Assembly (NCBI GenBank): GCA_050247155.1
Contig: JBFWUS010000013.1
Coordinates: 16,043-80,042, forward strand
DNA length: 64,000 nt
From: Mesorhizobium_G sp050247155
GTDB lineage: Bacteria > Pseudomonadota > Alphaproteobacteria > Rhizobiales > Rhizobiaceae
Direction of reading: 5' to 3'
The position numbers were made by a program, and so were the translations under genes. Below are positions 16,657 to 26,367 of the stretch, one piece after another. Numbering within the stretch: the stretch's first letter is position 1; every line of letters starts with the position of its first letter. The notes under the pieces were generated by a model. The model made no database searches and was not told the DNA's origin. It saw nothing but the letters and a program-made list of their open reading frames with translations.

Positions 16657-18303
16657 ATGACCCTTCACAATCGCAACGAAAAGCCTGTGCCCGCCTCTGT
16701 CAAACAGATGGCCGAGATGGCCATGGCCAACAGGATGGACAGGCGCGAATTCCTGACCATTGCCAGTACGATGGGGCTGTCGACCGCGGCTGCCTATGGC
16801 CTCCTGGGACTGTCGGCTCCTGTTCCCGCGCGGGCGCAAAGTCCCAGGAAGGGGGGCGTGCTCAAAGTCGGAATGCTGGTCAAGGATCTCAAGGATCCGC
16901 GCACGTTCGACTGGGGTGAGATGGGCAATCTCGGGCGCCAGATGCTCGAACCTTTCGTCAAGTACACCGCCGATTTCACCTTCGAGCCCGTTCTTCTGGA
17001 GAGCTGGGACGTCAATGATGACGCGACCGAATATGTCCTGCATCTGCGCAAGGGGGTCAAATGGAACAACGGCGATGAATTCAACGCCGACGACGCGTTC
17101 TTCAACCTCAACCGCTGGTGCGATAAGAAAGCGGAAGGCAATTCCATGGCCGGCCGCATGGCAGCTCTCGCCGATCCAGCAACGGGCAAAGCGCGCGAAG
17201 GCGCGATCACCAAAGTCGATGATCATACGATCAAGTTGACCCTTGCGAACTCCGATATCTCCATCATCGCGAATTTCGCCGATTTCCCGGCGTTGCTTGT
17301 GCATCGCAGCTTCGAGGAAACCGGTAGCAATCTGGTCAAGCATCCCATCGGCACAGGTCCGTTCGAACTTGTCTCCTTCGATACGTCCGTTCGCGCGGAG
17401 TTCAAGCGGCGCAAAAGCGCTTGGTGGGGCGGCGAGACATATCTCGACGGTATCGAATTTATCGACTACGGCAGCGATCCCAACGCGTTGGTCAGCGCTT
17501 TCGAATCCGGCGAAGTGCACTGCAACTTCGAAACGACCGGCGACCAGGTTGCAGTGTTAGATGGAATAGGGCTTTCACGAAGCGAAGTGCTCACTGCAGG
17601 TACAGTTGTCGCTCGCTTTAACGTCACCAACAAGCCCTATGACGACCAACGGGTGCGCAATGCCATGCAACTGGCGGTGGATAACTCGGCTGTCCTTCAG
17701 CTCGGTTATGGGAACCTTGGCAGTGTTGCCGAGAACCATCATGTATGCTCGATCCACCCTGAATATGTCGCGTTGCCAAAGGTTGCGCGGGATACGGGAA
17801 AGGCCAAGGCGATCATGCAGGAAGCGGGTCAACTCGACTTCGAACACGAGCTGATCAGCGACGATGAAGATTGGCACAAGAATACTGCGGGCGCGATCGC
17901 CGCGCAGATCAGGGAAGCGGGTATCAAGGTCAAGCACACCGTGCTGCCGGGCTCGACCTTCTGGAACGACTGGACAAAATATCCGTTCTCGCTGACCGGA
18001 TGGACAATGCGTCCGCTGGGCGTCCAGGTTCTCGCGCTCGCTTACCGGTCCGGAGAAGCCTGGAACGAAACTGGCTTTTCGAGCAAGGAATTTGACGCCA
18101 AACTCAACGAGGCGCTCTCCATCGCCGATGTGGAGAAGCGCCAGGTGGTTATGCAGGATGTCGAGAAAATCCTGCAGGATTCCGGTGTGATCATCCAGCC
18201 TTATTGGCGCAAGATATTTGTTCACTTCGTCGCGGCGGTGAAGAACCATCGCGCTCATCCGCTGAACGAGTTGCACTTCGAGAAAGTGTGGCTGGATGCG
18301 TGA
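16657..18303 (+). CDS. Peptide/opine-type ABC substrate-binding protein (SBP family 5), Tat-exported
   Basis: 548 residues. A twin-arginine signal follows a 25-residue lead (MDRREFLTIASTMGLSTAAAYGLLGL, then APVPARAQ). The mature protein has family 5 hallmarks: FEPVLLESWDVNDDATEYVLHLRKGVKWNNGDEFNADDAFF, then VKHPIGTGPFELV and FNVTNKPYDDQRVRNAMQLAVD. It has a good ribosome site (GAAAGGAACG). Permease and ATPase genes normally follow directly, but the sequence after the stop is gene debris, so this looks like an orphan left by deletion. It would deliver its ligand to transporters encoded elsewhere, if at all. Confidence 0.9.
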   Translation: MTLHNRNEKPVPASVKQMAEMAMANRMDRREFLTIASTMGLSTAAAYGLLGLSAPVPARAQSPRKGGVLKVGMLVKDLKDPRTFDWGEMGNLGRQMLEPFVKYTADFTFEPVLLESWDVNDDATEYVLHLRKGVKWNNGDEFNADDAFFNLNRWCDKKAEGNSMAGRMAALADPATGKAREGAITKVDDHTIKLTLANSDISIIANFADFPALLVHRSFEETGSNLVKHPIGTGPFELVSFDTSVRAEFKRRKSAWWGGETYLDGIEFIDYGSDPNALVSAFESGEVHCNFETTGDQVAVLDGIGLSRSEVLTAGTVVARFNVTNKPYDDQRVRNAMQLAVDNSAVLQLGYGNLGSVAENHHVCSIHPEYVALPKVARDTGKAKAIMQEAGQLDFEHELISDDEDWHKNTAGAIAAQIREAGIKVKHTVLPGSTFWNDWTKYPFSLTGWTMRPLGVQVLALAYRSGEAWNETGFSSKEFDAKLNEALSIADVEKRQVVMQDVEKILQDSGVIIQPYWRKIFVHFVAAVKNHRAHPLNELHFEKVWLDA

Positions 18304-18354
18304 AGGAGCCGTCGCGGCGCAGCTCCGCAAGAATTCCGCCTGCAGCTCGCCCGC

Positions 18355-18540
18355 ATGGAAGAAGCGCGCCGACAGACGCAGCGTCAGCTCGATCTGATCG
18401 ACCGGCAGATCACGCGCCGCATGACGCCGCTGATCCCGCAATTGCTGCCGCACCGGCGCGCTTGCCGGCGCGGCAAGCCACCCGATCCTTGCGGGTTTTG
18501 TCGCAAATTTTTCGTTGTACTGCCCTCGCTCTTGCGTGAC
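18355..18540 (+). pseudogene. Coding remnant of unknown origin
   Basis: An open stretch from 18304 reads EFRLQLARMEEARRQTQRQL and then LIDRQITRRM, a plausible amphipathic helix, but it has no family match I recognise and runs out of frame into the next fragment. It is best read as part of the debris after the binding protein gene. Confidence 0.25.
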
Positions 18541-18544
18541 CGAT

Positions 18545-18910
18545 CATCATCTCGCCTGCCTGCATCTAGGTGCGCAGAAGGTCTCGCGCGAGCGCCGTCG
18601 GTCGCGCGGCCGCACCGAACGCGTGCTGGCCTTCGTCGATGCGATCGGAGAAGCAGCGGGTTTCGGGCTCAAGGAGCACGACCGGCTGCTGTTGGCCAGG
18701 AGCCGGATGGAGCGCGCACTTCGCGGTCGACGCGCGAGCTCGAAGTTGCCGGCGCTCATCGAGCTCGTGCTGTCACGGCCGCTGGTTACCACGGCCGCGA
18801 TCCAGTCGGCGCTGAAGGTATCCCGGCAGGGCGCGCTCGACCTGGTTGGCGCGTTCAATCTGCGCGAACTGACGGGCAGGGGGCGATACAAGGGGTGGGG
18901 GATCGGGTAG
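18545..18910 (+). pseudogene. C-terminal fragment of a RHE_PE00001-family (DUF1612 + HTH) protein
   Basis: Reading frame 3' of about 18545 encodes HLACLHLGAQKVSRERRR, then GLKEHDRLLLARSRMERALRGR, SSKLPALIELVLSRPLVT and LRELTGRGRYKGWGI before a stop. This is the conserved C-terminal third, with its helix-turn-helix, of the DUF1612/HTH_DUF1612 proteins common on rhizobial plasmids and islands. The N-terminal two thirds are absent and the preceding bases belong to another frame, so it is a truncated remnant. Confidence 0.65.
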
Positions 18911-19584
18911 CATTCGAAGGACCCGTGTTTCTGTACTGCCTTCACGAGAATTTTCATTCGTCCATATGCTACGTGGGAAAACCGGTCCGGGTCTCGCCAT
19001 CCGCGCTCCCAATGTTGGACGATCCCCTTGGAGAAGCGCTCGTCTTCCGGCTTCCCAGATTGCGGCCGCGCTATCCCCAATCAGCGGTATATTGACTCCC
19101 AATCAGCCGAACTGAGTAGTTCCGATCGGCGGGGATTCGGAGCTGGGATGTTCACGTGATTTGCGGAGCGCCGAGGTGCGGCTGAAAGTTTCGGGAAGGT
19201 CCCTTTTTGATGCCGATTGGCATGTTGGATGACCGCTGACACCGCTTCCTACTTCCGCGCCATCTCGTATCTCCAATGATGCCGATTATCCTTTAGTGGG
19301 GTTCTTTCGACCTCATTCCGGGACCACACAGCTAGGGCCGCTGGTGGTTGGCTCTCTTCGGGCGCGTCACTTCAGTTCAGAACCGCGAACGCCAACCTTA
19401 GCCGATTCTACGCTTGATGCGGCAGCGAGCGTTTGCAGCAGTGTGGCCTGCGATCCCAACGACGGATCTGGCCCGGAGGCGCACGACTGAATGGTCGCCG
19501 AATGGCTATCGCCCCCGTCAATATCAGCAAGGTTAGGATAAACTGCCCAAAGGTTATGCCTATCGAAATCATATCCTGAAAAGC
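18911..19584. other. Gene-free debris region
   Basis: 674 bp with no frame that looks like a real gene on either strand. Together with the two fragments just before it, it marks a likely deletion or insertion scar between the orphan binding protein and the molybdopterin oxidoreductase. No insertion sequence ends could be identified by eye. Confidence 0.4.
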
Positions 19585-21938
19585 TTACGGCGGAAAATCC
19601 TGCCCGATCACCCCGTCTCGCCCAACGACGCGGTCGTTCGGCTGAGTGGTGCTTGCACGCTTCACATGAACCGGCACGGACTTGTAGGCTGGCGTCAGGC
19701 TCTCCGGGTCATGATGTTCCAACGCGATCAGAGGCTGCGTTTCGGGATAATAGGCCGCGCAGCATCCGTCAGGCAGATTGTACCACACGAGGGTAAGTCC
19801 CTGTACGATGCGATCTGCTCGTGCATGGCCAAGGGCGGTGACAAGTTCGACCAGATCGCCTTCCCGCAGCCCGCGCCGCGCCATCTCCGCTTCGTTCATG
19901 AACACGATGTCCCTTCGTCCGAAGACGCCTCGATACCGGTCGTTGAGCGCATAGACGGTGGTGTTGAATTGGTCGTGTGAACGCAGTGTGGTGAGGCGCA
20001 GGACCATAGGGTCAGCGGTCAGCCCATCCTCCTCCAGGCCATTTGCGACGATAAAATTCGCTTTACCTGTATCGGTCTTCCAAATCCTCTCGGCCGCGGC
20101 ATTGACCAGAAGGAAACCGCCCGGCTTGCGGACCCTCACATTGTAGTCATGGAAGTCGGGGAGCACGACTTCGATCTTGTCCCTGATCAGATCGTAGTCC
20201 GCGACGAAGGCTTCCCAGTCGATGCCCTCACGATCCCCAAGGGTGGCCTTGGCGATCTGCGCAATGATCCAAGGCTCCGACCTAACTTCGTTGCTCGGCG
20301 GCTGCATGAAACCGCGCGAGGCGTGCACCATCGACATGGAATCCTCGACGGTGACATATTGCTGGCCACCCGCCTGCATGTCTATGTCGGTGCGCCCGAG
20401 GCAAGGCAGAATGAAGGTCTTGGTGCCGACCAGCAGATGTGTCCGGTTCAGCTTGGTCGTGATGTGGACCGAGAGTTCGACGTTTCGGAAGGCCTCGGCG
20501 CAGGCCTGTGGGTCGGAAGACGCGATGGCCAGGTTGCCGCCGAGGCAAATCACGGCTTTCGAACGCCCGTCACGCATCGCAGCAATGCTGTCGACGACCG
20601 AGTGGCCGTGAGCGCGTGGCGGCTCGAAGTTGAACGCCTGACCCAACCGATACAGGAATGCTTCAGTTGGCCGTTCCCAGATGCCCATGGTGCGATCGCC
20701 CTGAACGTTACTGTGTCCGCGCAACGGACAGAGGCCGGCGCCGGTCCTGCCGATGTTTCCTTTCAACAGCAACAAGTTGACAAGTTGCTGGACATTGCCG
20801 GTTCCCGTCCGATGCTGGGTGATGCCCATACCATAGCAAAGGATCGTCGACTTGGACCTGGCGTAGACGCTTGCCACGGACTCCAGCGCCGCGCGCGACA
20901 GGCCGGACAGGCGCTCGATATCGGCCCAATCCGTGGCATCGATGTCGGTGCAAAAGACATCAAAGCCAGCCGTATGCTTGGCGATGAACCCGTGGTCGAG
21001 GATAGGCTCCTGGCCGGACGTTCGCGCTGCGTCGTCCATTGCCAGCAGCGCCTTGCATATCCCCTTTATGGCCGCTGCATCCCCACCCACCTTGACCTGG
21101 AAATAGGTGCTGGCGATCGGCGTGGAGGACAGCGTCAGCATCTCGACCACTGACTGCGGCGACTCGAATTTCTCCAACGCGCGCTCCTTCAGCGGATTGA
21201 AAACAAGGATGATGCCGCCGCGTTTCTTCACCTCCCGCAGGGTCGCCATCATGCGGGGATGGTTGGTGCCGGGATTGTGGCCGAAGGAAAGGATCAGGTC
21301 GGCGTCGTCGAAATCCTTGAGGCTGACGGTCCCCTTGCCGACCCCGATTGATTTGGGAAGGCCCACCGAAGTCGCCTCGTGGCACATGTTGGAACAATCG
21401 GGAAAATTGTTCGTGCCGTAGAGCCGAACGAACAGCTGATAGAGAAAAGCGGCTTCATTGGACGCGCGCCCCGACGTGTAGAATTCGGCCTGATCGGGAT
21501 GGTCGAGCGCCCTGAGATCTTGCCGATTTCTGCAAACGCCTCCGCCCAGGTAACAGGCTCAAAATGGTCGGTGTCGGCGTTGTAGCGCAGTGGTTCTGTG
21601 AGGCGGCCCCGATCCTCAAGCCAGTAATCGGACTTCTTCCAAAGCTCCTTGACGCTGTGCTCCTTCAAGAAGCCGTTGCCTATCTTCTTGGTGGTCGCCT
21701 CCCAGGCGACAGCCTTCGCGCCGTTCTCGCAAAATTCGAACGACGATGTGTGCTTGGGATCGGGCCAGGCACAACTCGGGCAGTCGAAACCATCGGGTTT
21801 ATTCTGGCTGAACAGTGCCCGCGAACCTCGCACGACGACTTGCTGGTCCTTGAGCGCGAGCGCGACCGCTTTCAACGCGCCCCAGCCGCCGGCGGGGCCG
21901 TGGTAATCCGCAATTCCATCAGGCCGCTTTTTCGCCAT
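19585..21938 (-). pseudogene. FdhF/YdeP-type molybdopterin oxidoreductase, broken by a one-base frameshift
   Basis: Would encode about 784 residues from ATG 21938 (AAGGAGGAG 5 bases upstream). The first about 140 codons (GPAGGWGALKAVALALKDQ, FDCPSCAWPDP, SDYWLEDRGRLTEPLRYN) are in one frame. The remainder, starting LRALDHPDQAEFYTSGRASN, is in another and then runs open to the stop. One base is missing near 21515-21517: the plus strand reads CCTGAGATCTT where CCTGAGGATCTT would restore the frame. CSNMCHEAT aligns with the Sec/Cys-His site of formate dehydrogenase H, so the Mo ligand would be Cys. The N-terminal iron-sulfur cysteine set is reduced. It follows an oxalate/formate-family antiporter, so formate oxidation is plausible. 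A sequencing error is possible. Confidence 0.85.
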
Positions 21939-22389
21939 CGACACTCCTCCTTGATTGCCCTACCACTTGCGCACCTGACGGATGCTCGCTGCGAAATCCT
22001 GCCAAACTCGTCGAGCCGCTGGCACTTCCTTCTTCCTACTTGGGGCCTTTCCGCCATGCTGTCCATTCGCTGTGGCGGGGCAATGCAACCTTGACGATAC
22101 TTGGGCGCTTGCCAAAGCGGCTACGATATTTTGGCCCCAATATGGTCGATGAGGAAATCGTGCCGGCCGTATTGAAGCGCACGATCTCGATCGCATTGGG
22201 CGGCTCGGGCGGCCTTGATCGCCAATCTGGAATTGCTCACGGGTCGTGGGCCAAGTTCGTCGGCGACAACAATCTAACGCCTCCGACGAAGCTGCGTTGG
22301 CGCCGGACGAGGCAGCATCGATCCTCGGCGGACGTGCGTCGAGGACCTTGTTGTGTCGGCCGCAGGTTAAGCCGCCGCTGGTACCCGGT
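21939..22389. other. Gap between antiporter and oxidoreductase genes
   Basis: 451 bp on the minus-strand side between the antiporter stop and the oxidoreductase start. No gene or strong hairpin was recognised. The spacing is larger than expected within an operon. Confidence 0.35.
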
Positions 22390-24045
22390 TCAGAACATTG
22401 CCGCCGTCTTCTGCAGCGTGGTCCAGACACCCCAGAGGATCGGGATACCGACCGCCGTCCATGCCATGGCCGTTCTTGCATCAAGACCGCCTTTGCCTAT
22501 GCCAAAGGAACCGGTCTCTCCGGCTTGCGCGGCTGCAGACTTGGCCTGGAGCTTCGCCACTTCCTCCTCGGACATGTACCACTTGGCATCAACCGGCCTG
22601 ACCAGGAAGTTGCAGACGACACCCACCGCCAACATGCCAGCCAGAATATACATGGTGAAATCGTACACCTGGGCGCGTGGGATGCCGGCGGCGAGCTGAA
22701 ATTCACGGATATAGTTGACGACCACGGGGCCAAGAATGCCGGCTGTCGACCAGGCTGTGAGCAGCCGCCCATGGATCGCGCCAACAAACTGCGTACCGAA
22801 GATATCAGCGAGATAGGCCGGGATTGTAGAGAAACCACCGCCGTACATCGACAGAATGATGCAAAAGATGGTTACGAACATCACCTGGCTGCCCATGTGC
22901 GCTGCAGTCGGCGCAAGCAAATAGAGCGCGATGCCGAGTAGCAGGAATGTGTAGTAGGTGTTCTTGCGGCCGATATAGTCCGACAGCGATGCCCAGCAGA
23001 ACCGACCCATGATGTTGAACAGCGACAAGAGCCCCGCGAAGCCTGCGGCAATGCCGGCGATCGCCGTTTTCTGCTCGGTGGAGAGATCGTTGAACCCGAG
23101 GTCCGGCAGGCCTATCAGGTTACCCGCGAAGATTTCCTGGAGCATGGGTGAGGCCATGCCGATAACGCCGATGCCAGCCGATACGTTCATGCAAAGCACC
23201 ATCCAGACCAGCCAGAATTGTCTGGTCTTGTGCGCATCGCGCAAATGAACGTGGTGCTGGGTGATCATGGGCGTCTTGGTGGCGGCCGGTGGTGTCCAGC
23301 CGTCTGGACGCCATCCCGCCGGCGGGATGCGATAGCCAAAAGCGCCGCACATCATCGAGACGAAATAGATAACCGCCATCACAAGGAGTGTCTGCCACAC
23401 GCCGACCGATTCGGCTGTCTTGAAGTGGCTCATGAGCATGGTGGCAAGGGGCGCGCCGATCATCGCACCGCCGCCGAAACCCATGATTGCCATGCCGGTA
23501 GCCATGCCGCGCCGGTCGGGGAACCACTTGATCAGCGTCGAAACTGGCGAGATATAACCGAGACCAAGCCCGATGCCGCCGATTACGCCGGCGCCCAGCC
23601 ACATGATCCAGAGTTGATGGGTCACAATACCGAAGGCGGCGATCACCATGCCGCCGCACCAACACAAGGCGGAGACGACGCCTGCCTTGCGGGGCCCGGC
23701 CGTTTCGAGCCATCCGCCCCAAAGGGCGGCAGCAGAGCCGAGAAGAACGAAGAAGAGTGTGTACATCCAGCCGAGGTCAGCGACACGCCAGTTGCAGCTT
23801 GTGGTGAAAAGCGCGGAAACAAGCGTAAGGTCTTCGCACCCAGCCGTTTGACCTGTTCCCAGCGCCTGGGAAAGCGGCAGCCAAAAGACGCTGAAGCCAT
23901 AGGCCATGCCGATGCAGAGATGGATGGCGAGCGCCGCCGGTGGCACCAACCAGCGGTTGAAGCCCGGTTTGGCGATAATTCTTTCCCGTTCGAGGATCCC
24001 GACCCCTGAAAAGCCTCCGGAAATGGTATCAATAGCTGTGGACAT
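22390..24045 (-). CDS. MFS transporter, oxalate/formate antiporter (OFA) family
   Basis: 551 residues with 12 predicted membrane helices. The N terminus NRWLVPPAALAIHLCIGMAYGFSVFWLPLSQ is characteristic of OFA proteins, and the cytoplasmic loop WFPDRRGMATGMAIMGFGGGAMIG carries the MFS signature. A long loop between helices 6 and 7 holds HHVHLRDAHKTRQFWL. It is the first gene behind the sigma-54 promoter at 24203-24218. Members exchange oxalate, formate or other small carboxylates; with a formate-dehydrogenase-like gene downstream, one of these is the likely cargo. Confidence 0.9.
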   Translation of the reverse strand: MSTAIDTISGGFSGVGILERERIIAKPGFNRWLVPPAALAIHLCIGMAYGFSVFWLPLSQALGTGQTAGCEDLTLVSALFTTSCNWRVADLGWMYTLFFVLLGSAAALWGGWLETAGPRKAGVVSALCWCGGMVIAAFGIVTHQLWIMWLGAGVIGGIGLGLGYISPVSTLIKWFPDRRGMATGMAIMGFGGGAMIGAPLATMLMSHFKTAESVGVWQTLLVMAVIYFVSMMCGAFGYRIPPAGWRPDGWTPPAATKTPMITQHHVHLRDAHKTRQFWLVWMVLCMNVSAGIGVIGMASPMLQEIFAGNLIGLPDLGFNDLSTEQKTAIAGIAAGFAGLLSLFNIMGRFCWASLSDYIGRKNTYYTFLLLGIALYLLAPTAAHMGSQVMFVTIFCIILSMYGGGFSTIPAYLADIFGTQFVGAIHGRLLTAWSTAGILGPVVVNYIREFQLAAGIPRAQVYDFTMYILAGMLAVGVVCNFLVRPVDAKWYMSEEEVAKLQAKSAAAQAGETGSFGIGKGGLDARTAMAWTAVGIPILWGVWTTLQKTAAMF

Positions 24046-24202
24046 GCAAATCTCCTCCGTCCCACCAAATGCTCTCTCCCGGCGGGTCCAATTCGTTGAT
24101 TCAAGTAGGTTGTGAATGATCGTCAGGTCGATCGTTCACTGTGCCTATGGCGGCGAACTTCGTGGTGTCATCGTCATCCTCCCATTGTTGCTTGCCGAGC
24201 AA

Positions 24203-24218
24203 AGCAACGGGCGTGCCA
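24203..24218 (-). promoter_or_regulatory. Sigma-54 (-24/-12) promoter for the antiporter gene
   Basis: On the minus strand the sequence is TGGCACGCCCGTTGCT, a full match to the sigma-54 consensus TGGCACG-N4-TTGC(A/T). It points toward the antiporter start at 24045, leaving a leader of about 150 bases. Confidence 0.85.
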
Positions 24219-24269
24219 ACCCCTCTCCACTAGCAATTCCAGTTGCTTAGGGGTGAACGGCGGCTGTTA

Positions 24270-24308
24270 ATGGACACTGTGTCCATGCCGACGGACAAAA
24301 TGTCCGTC
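24270..24308. promoter_or_regulatory. Two upstream activator sites, GGACA-N3-TGTCC
   Basis: Two perfect palindromes: ATGGACACTGTGTCCAT (24270-24286) and GACGGACAAAATGTCCGTC (24290-24308). Both share the core GGACA-N3-TGTCC and their centres are 21 bp apart, two helical turns. They lie about 50-90 bp upstream of the sigma-54 promoter. This is the expected layout for an NtrC-type activator, here most likely the response regulator at 26360-27769. Confidence 0.8.
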
Positions 24309-24312
24309 CGGG

Positions 24313-26367
24313 CTATGTCGCCTCGGGCAGCCAGATGCTGAACGTAGTGCCCTGTCCTGGTGTAGTGGTGACCGAAATGCGGCCCCCCTGGCGGGTAACC
24401 AGTGTCTGGCTGATGGAAAGTCCCAGACCCGTTCCTTGGCTGCGCTTGGTCGTATAGAAGGGATCGAATACCTTCTGCATGACCTCCTCGCTCATCCCTA
24501 TCCCGGTGTCAGCCACCTCCAGGAGGACCCCGTGCTGCCGGTCGAGGTCGTGGTCGCGCGTGCGTAGCGTCAGCTTGCCGCCGTCGGGCATCGCGTGGAC
24601 AGCGTTGACGACCAGATTCACCAGCACCTGCTGCAGCTCGGTGCGGTTCATAAGCAGCAGCCGCGTTGCAGAGTCCTCGCGCACGACGTCGATCGATGCC
24701 TTGTTGATCAGGTGCCGAACCAATGGCAAGCAGTCGGAGATGACCTGTCCGGGCGCATGGCGCTCGATGTAGCCGGCAAATTCCTCCGGTCTTGCGAACT
24801 GCAAGAGCTTGGTAACGATCTGACTGATGCGATGGATCTGCTCGTCCAGCAGTCGAAATTCGGTCCTTGCCAAGTCCGCCTTTTCGCCCATGACATTGCG
24901 AACAACTTCGAGATTGCCCTGCATTACCGCGATCGGGTTATTGATCTCATGCGCCACACCTGCGGTGATCTCGCCGATCGCCGCGAGCTTTTCCGCCACA
25001 ATGAGCTGTTTGGTGGTCGCTTCCAGTTGCCGGTTGGCGAGTTGGAGCTCCCGGGTCTTTTCCTCGACGCGGCTGTTTAGCTCCTCGTTCCAGCGGCGAA
25101 GTTCGCGGTCACGTTCCTGCAACTGGTCGAGCAGCGTATCAAGATGCAGCGCCACGCGGCCAATCTCATCTTTGTCGTCGCTGTGTTCGGTCCGTGCGTC
25201 GAGATCGCCGCCTTCGACCTTGGCGATCGTTGCCGTCATCCGCTCAAGCGGCTGAAAGATAGAACGCGCCCAGTGCAGGAAAACAGGTACCGTAATCGCT
25301 GCGACGGCCAGGAAAGCCAGAACGATAAGGAACAGGGTCTGATACTTCGCTTCGGTGAACGGCGCCTCGAGAAAGCCTACATAGAGCATACCCACGCGGT
25401 TTCCGAAGCTGTCGACGACCGGCTCGTAGGCGGAGACATACCAGTCGTTGACGACAAAGGCGCTGTCGAGCCAGGTATTGCCGCGGTTCAGCACGGCATC
25501 GCGGACGACTGCCGATACGCGCGTGCCCAGCGCGCGGCGGTCCTCAAACAGGCGGACATTGGTGCTGATGCGCACGTCGTCGAGGAAGAGGGTCGCGGTG
25601 CCCTGGCTGCCTTTCGGAAGACTCGCCTCGCGATAGACCAGATCGTTGATGGTGTCGATAAACACGAGGTTCTGGTTGAGCAGAATACCGCCGACCAGGG
25701 CAGCTCGCCGACCGTCGACCAAGATGACTGGGCTCGCAGACTGGACCACCATGCCCCGCGTCTCCTCGAGACGATCGGTTGGCACCGCATTCGGCGTCGG
25801 CACAAGCTCGATGCGAGCCCGTTCGGCCAGCACGGGTGCGATCTTGGCCAATTCGTCATTGCCGAAGATGTCGATGGCAGTCGAGGATCGTCCCGCGAGC
25901 GCGGAGGTTACGATCGGCCAGTCAGCTCGGAGGGCCGCATTCGGCTGCGGACGGGCCGACGCTTCGATCGTCCCATCCGCGTCGGTCAGGAACAAAAAAT
26001 CGAGCGCCAGTTCTTGACGGCTGTCCTCCAGCAGTCGATCGAGTGCCGTTTTCGAACCCCGACCCATTCCGATGGCGTCGCGGAATTTCGCTGCCGCACC
26101 CAATGCCTGAATCTGCTCGCCGGTGTTTTCGAGAATACGCGCCAGATATTGATGAGCGATGGTGAGATCGCCATTGACCTTGGAAATCAGCGTCGTGTGG
26201 AATTTGGCGTTCCACCGAACCACCGTTACGGTGAGAAGCAGTGGCAGAATAACGAGGGTCGGTAGCAGCGCGATGGCCAGTAGCCGGAACCGGACGGAAC
26301 GTCCGCGCACGCCGGCGCGAAAGGCGGAAGGAGTAGAATGAGCCGGAGGGGTTGGGCCCTCAGACAT
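24313..26367 (-). CDS. Membrane sensor histidine kinase with periplasmic Cache domain
   Basis: 684 residues. Membrane helices at about 27-50 and 344-366 bracket a double-Cache-like periplasmic sensor; a HAMP domain (residues 366-420) and a coiled coil (LNSRVEEKTRELQLANRQLEA) follow. The HisKA histidine is H473 in GVAHEINNPIAVMQGN, and the ATPase domain has NLVVNAVHAMPDGG, DTGIGM and GTGLGLSISQTLV. The layout resembles DctB-like kinases for carboxylates. Its start ATG at 26367 lies 8 bases inside the response regulator gene, so the pair is coupled. The ligand is probably the substrate of the adjacent antiporter (inference). Confidence 0.88.
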   Translation of the reverse strand: MSEGPTPPAHSTPSAFRAGVRGRSVRFRLLAIALLPTLVILPLLLTVTVVRWNAKFHTTLISKVNGDLTIAHQYLARILENTGEQIQALGAAAKFRDAIGMGRGSKTALDRLLEDSRQELALDFLFLTDADGTIEASARPQPNAALRADWPIVTSALAGRSSTAIDIFGNDELAKIAPVLAERARIELVPTPNAVPTDRLEETRGMVVQSASPVILVDGRRAALVGGILLNQNLVFIDTINDLVYREASLPKGSQGTATLFLDDVRISTNVRLFEDRRALGTRVSAVVRDAVLNRGNTWLDSAFVVNDWYVSAYEPVVDSFGNRVGMLYVGFLEAPFTEAKYQTLFLIVLAFLAVAAITVPVFLHWARSIFQPLERMTATIAKVEGGDLDARTEHSDDKDEIGRVALHLDTLLDQLQERDRELRRWNEELNSRVEEKTRELQLANRQLEATTKQLIVAEKLAAIGEITAGVAHEINNPIAVMQGNLEVVRNVMGEKADLARTEFRLLDEQIHRISQIVTKLLQFARPEEFAGYIERHAPGQVISDCLPLVRHLINKASIDVVREDSATRLLLMNRTELQQVLVNLVVNAVHAMPDGGKLTLRTRDHDLDRQHGVLLEVADTGIGMSEEVMQKVFDPFYTTKRSQGTGLGLSISQTLVTRQGGRISVTTTPGQGTTFSIWLPEAT

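Noticed and set aside
18911..19584. Possible insertion sequence in the debris region
   Set aside because: No transposase peptide or inverted ends could be found, so only debris is claimed.
21294..21938. Programmed frameshift in the oxidoreductase gene
   Set aside because: No slippery run, pseudoknot or family precedent at the site; a simple one-base loss explains it.
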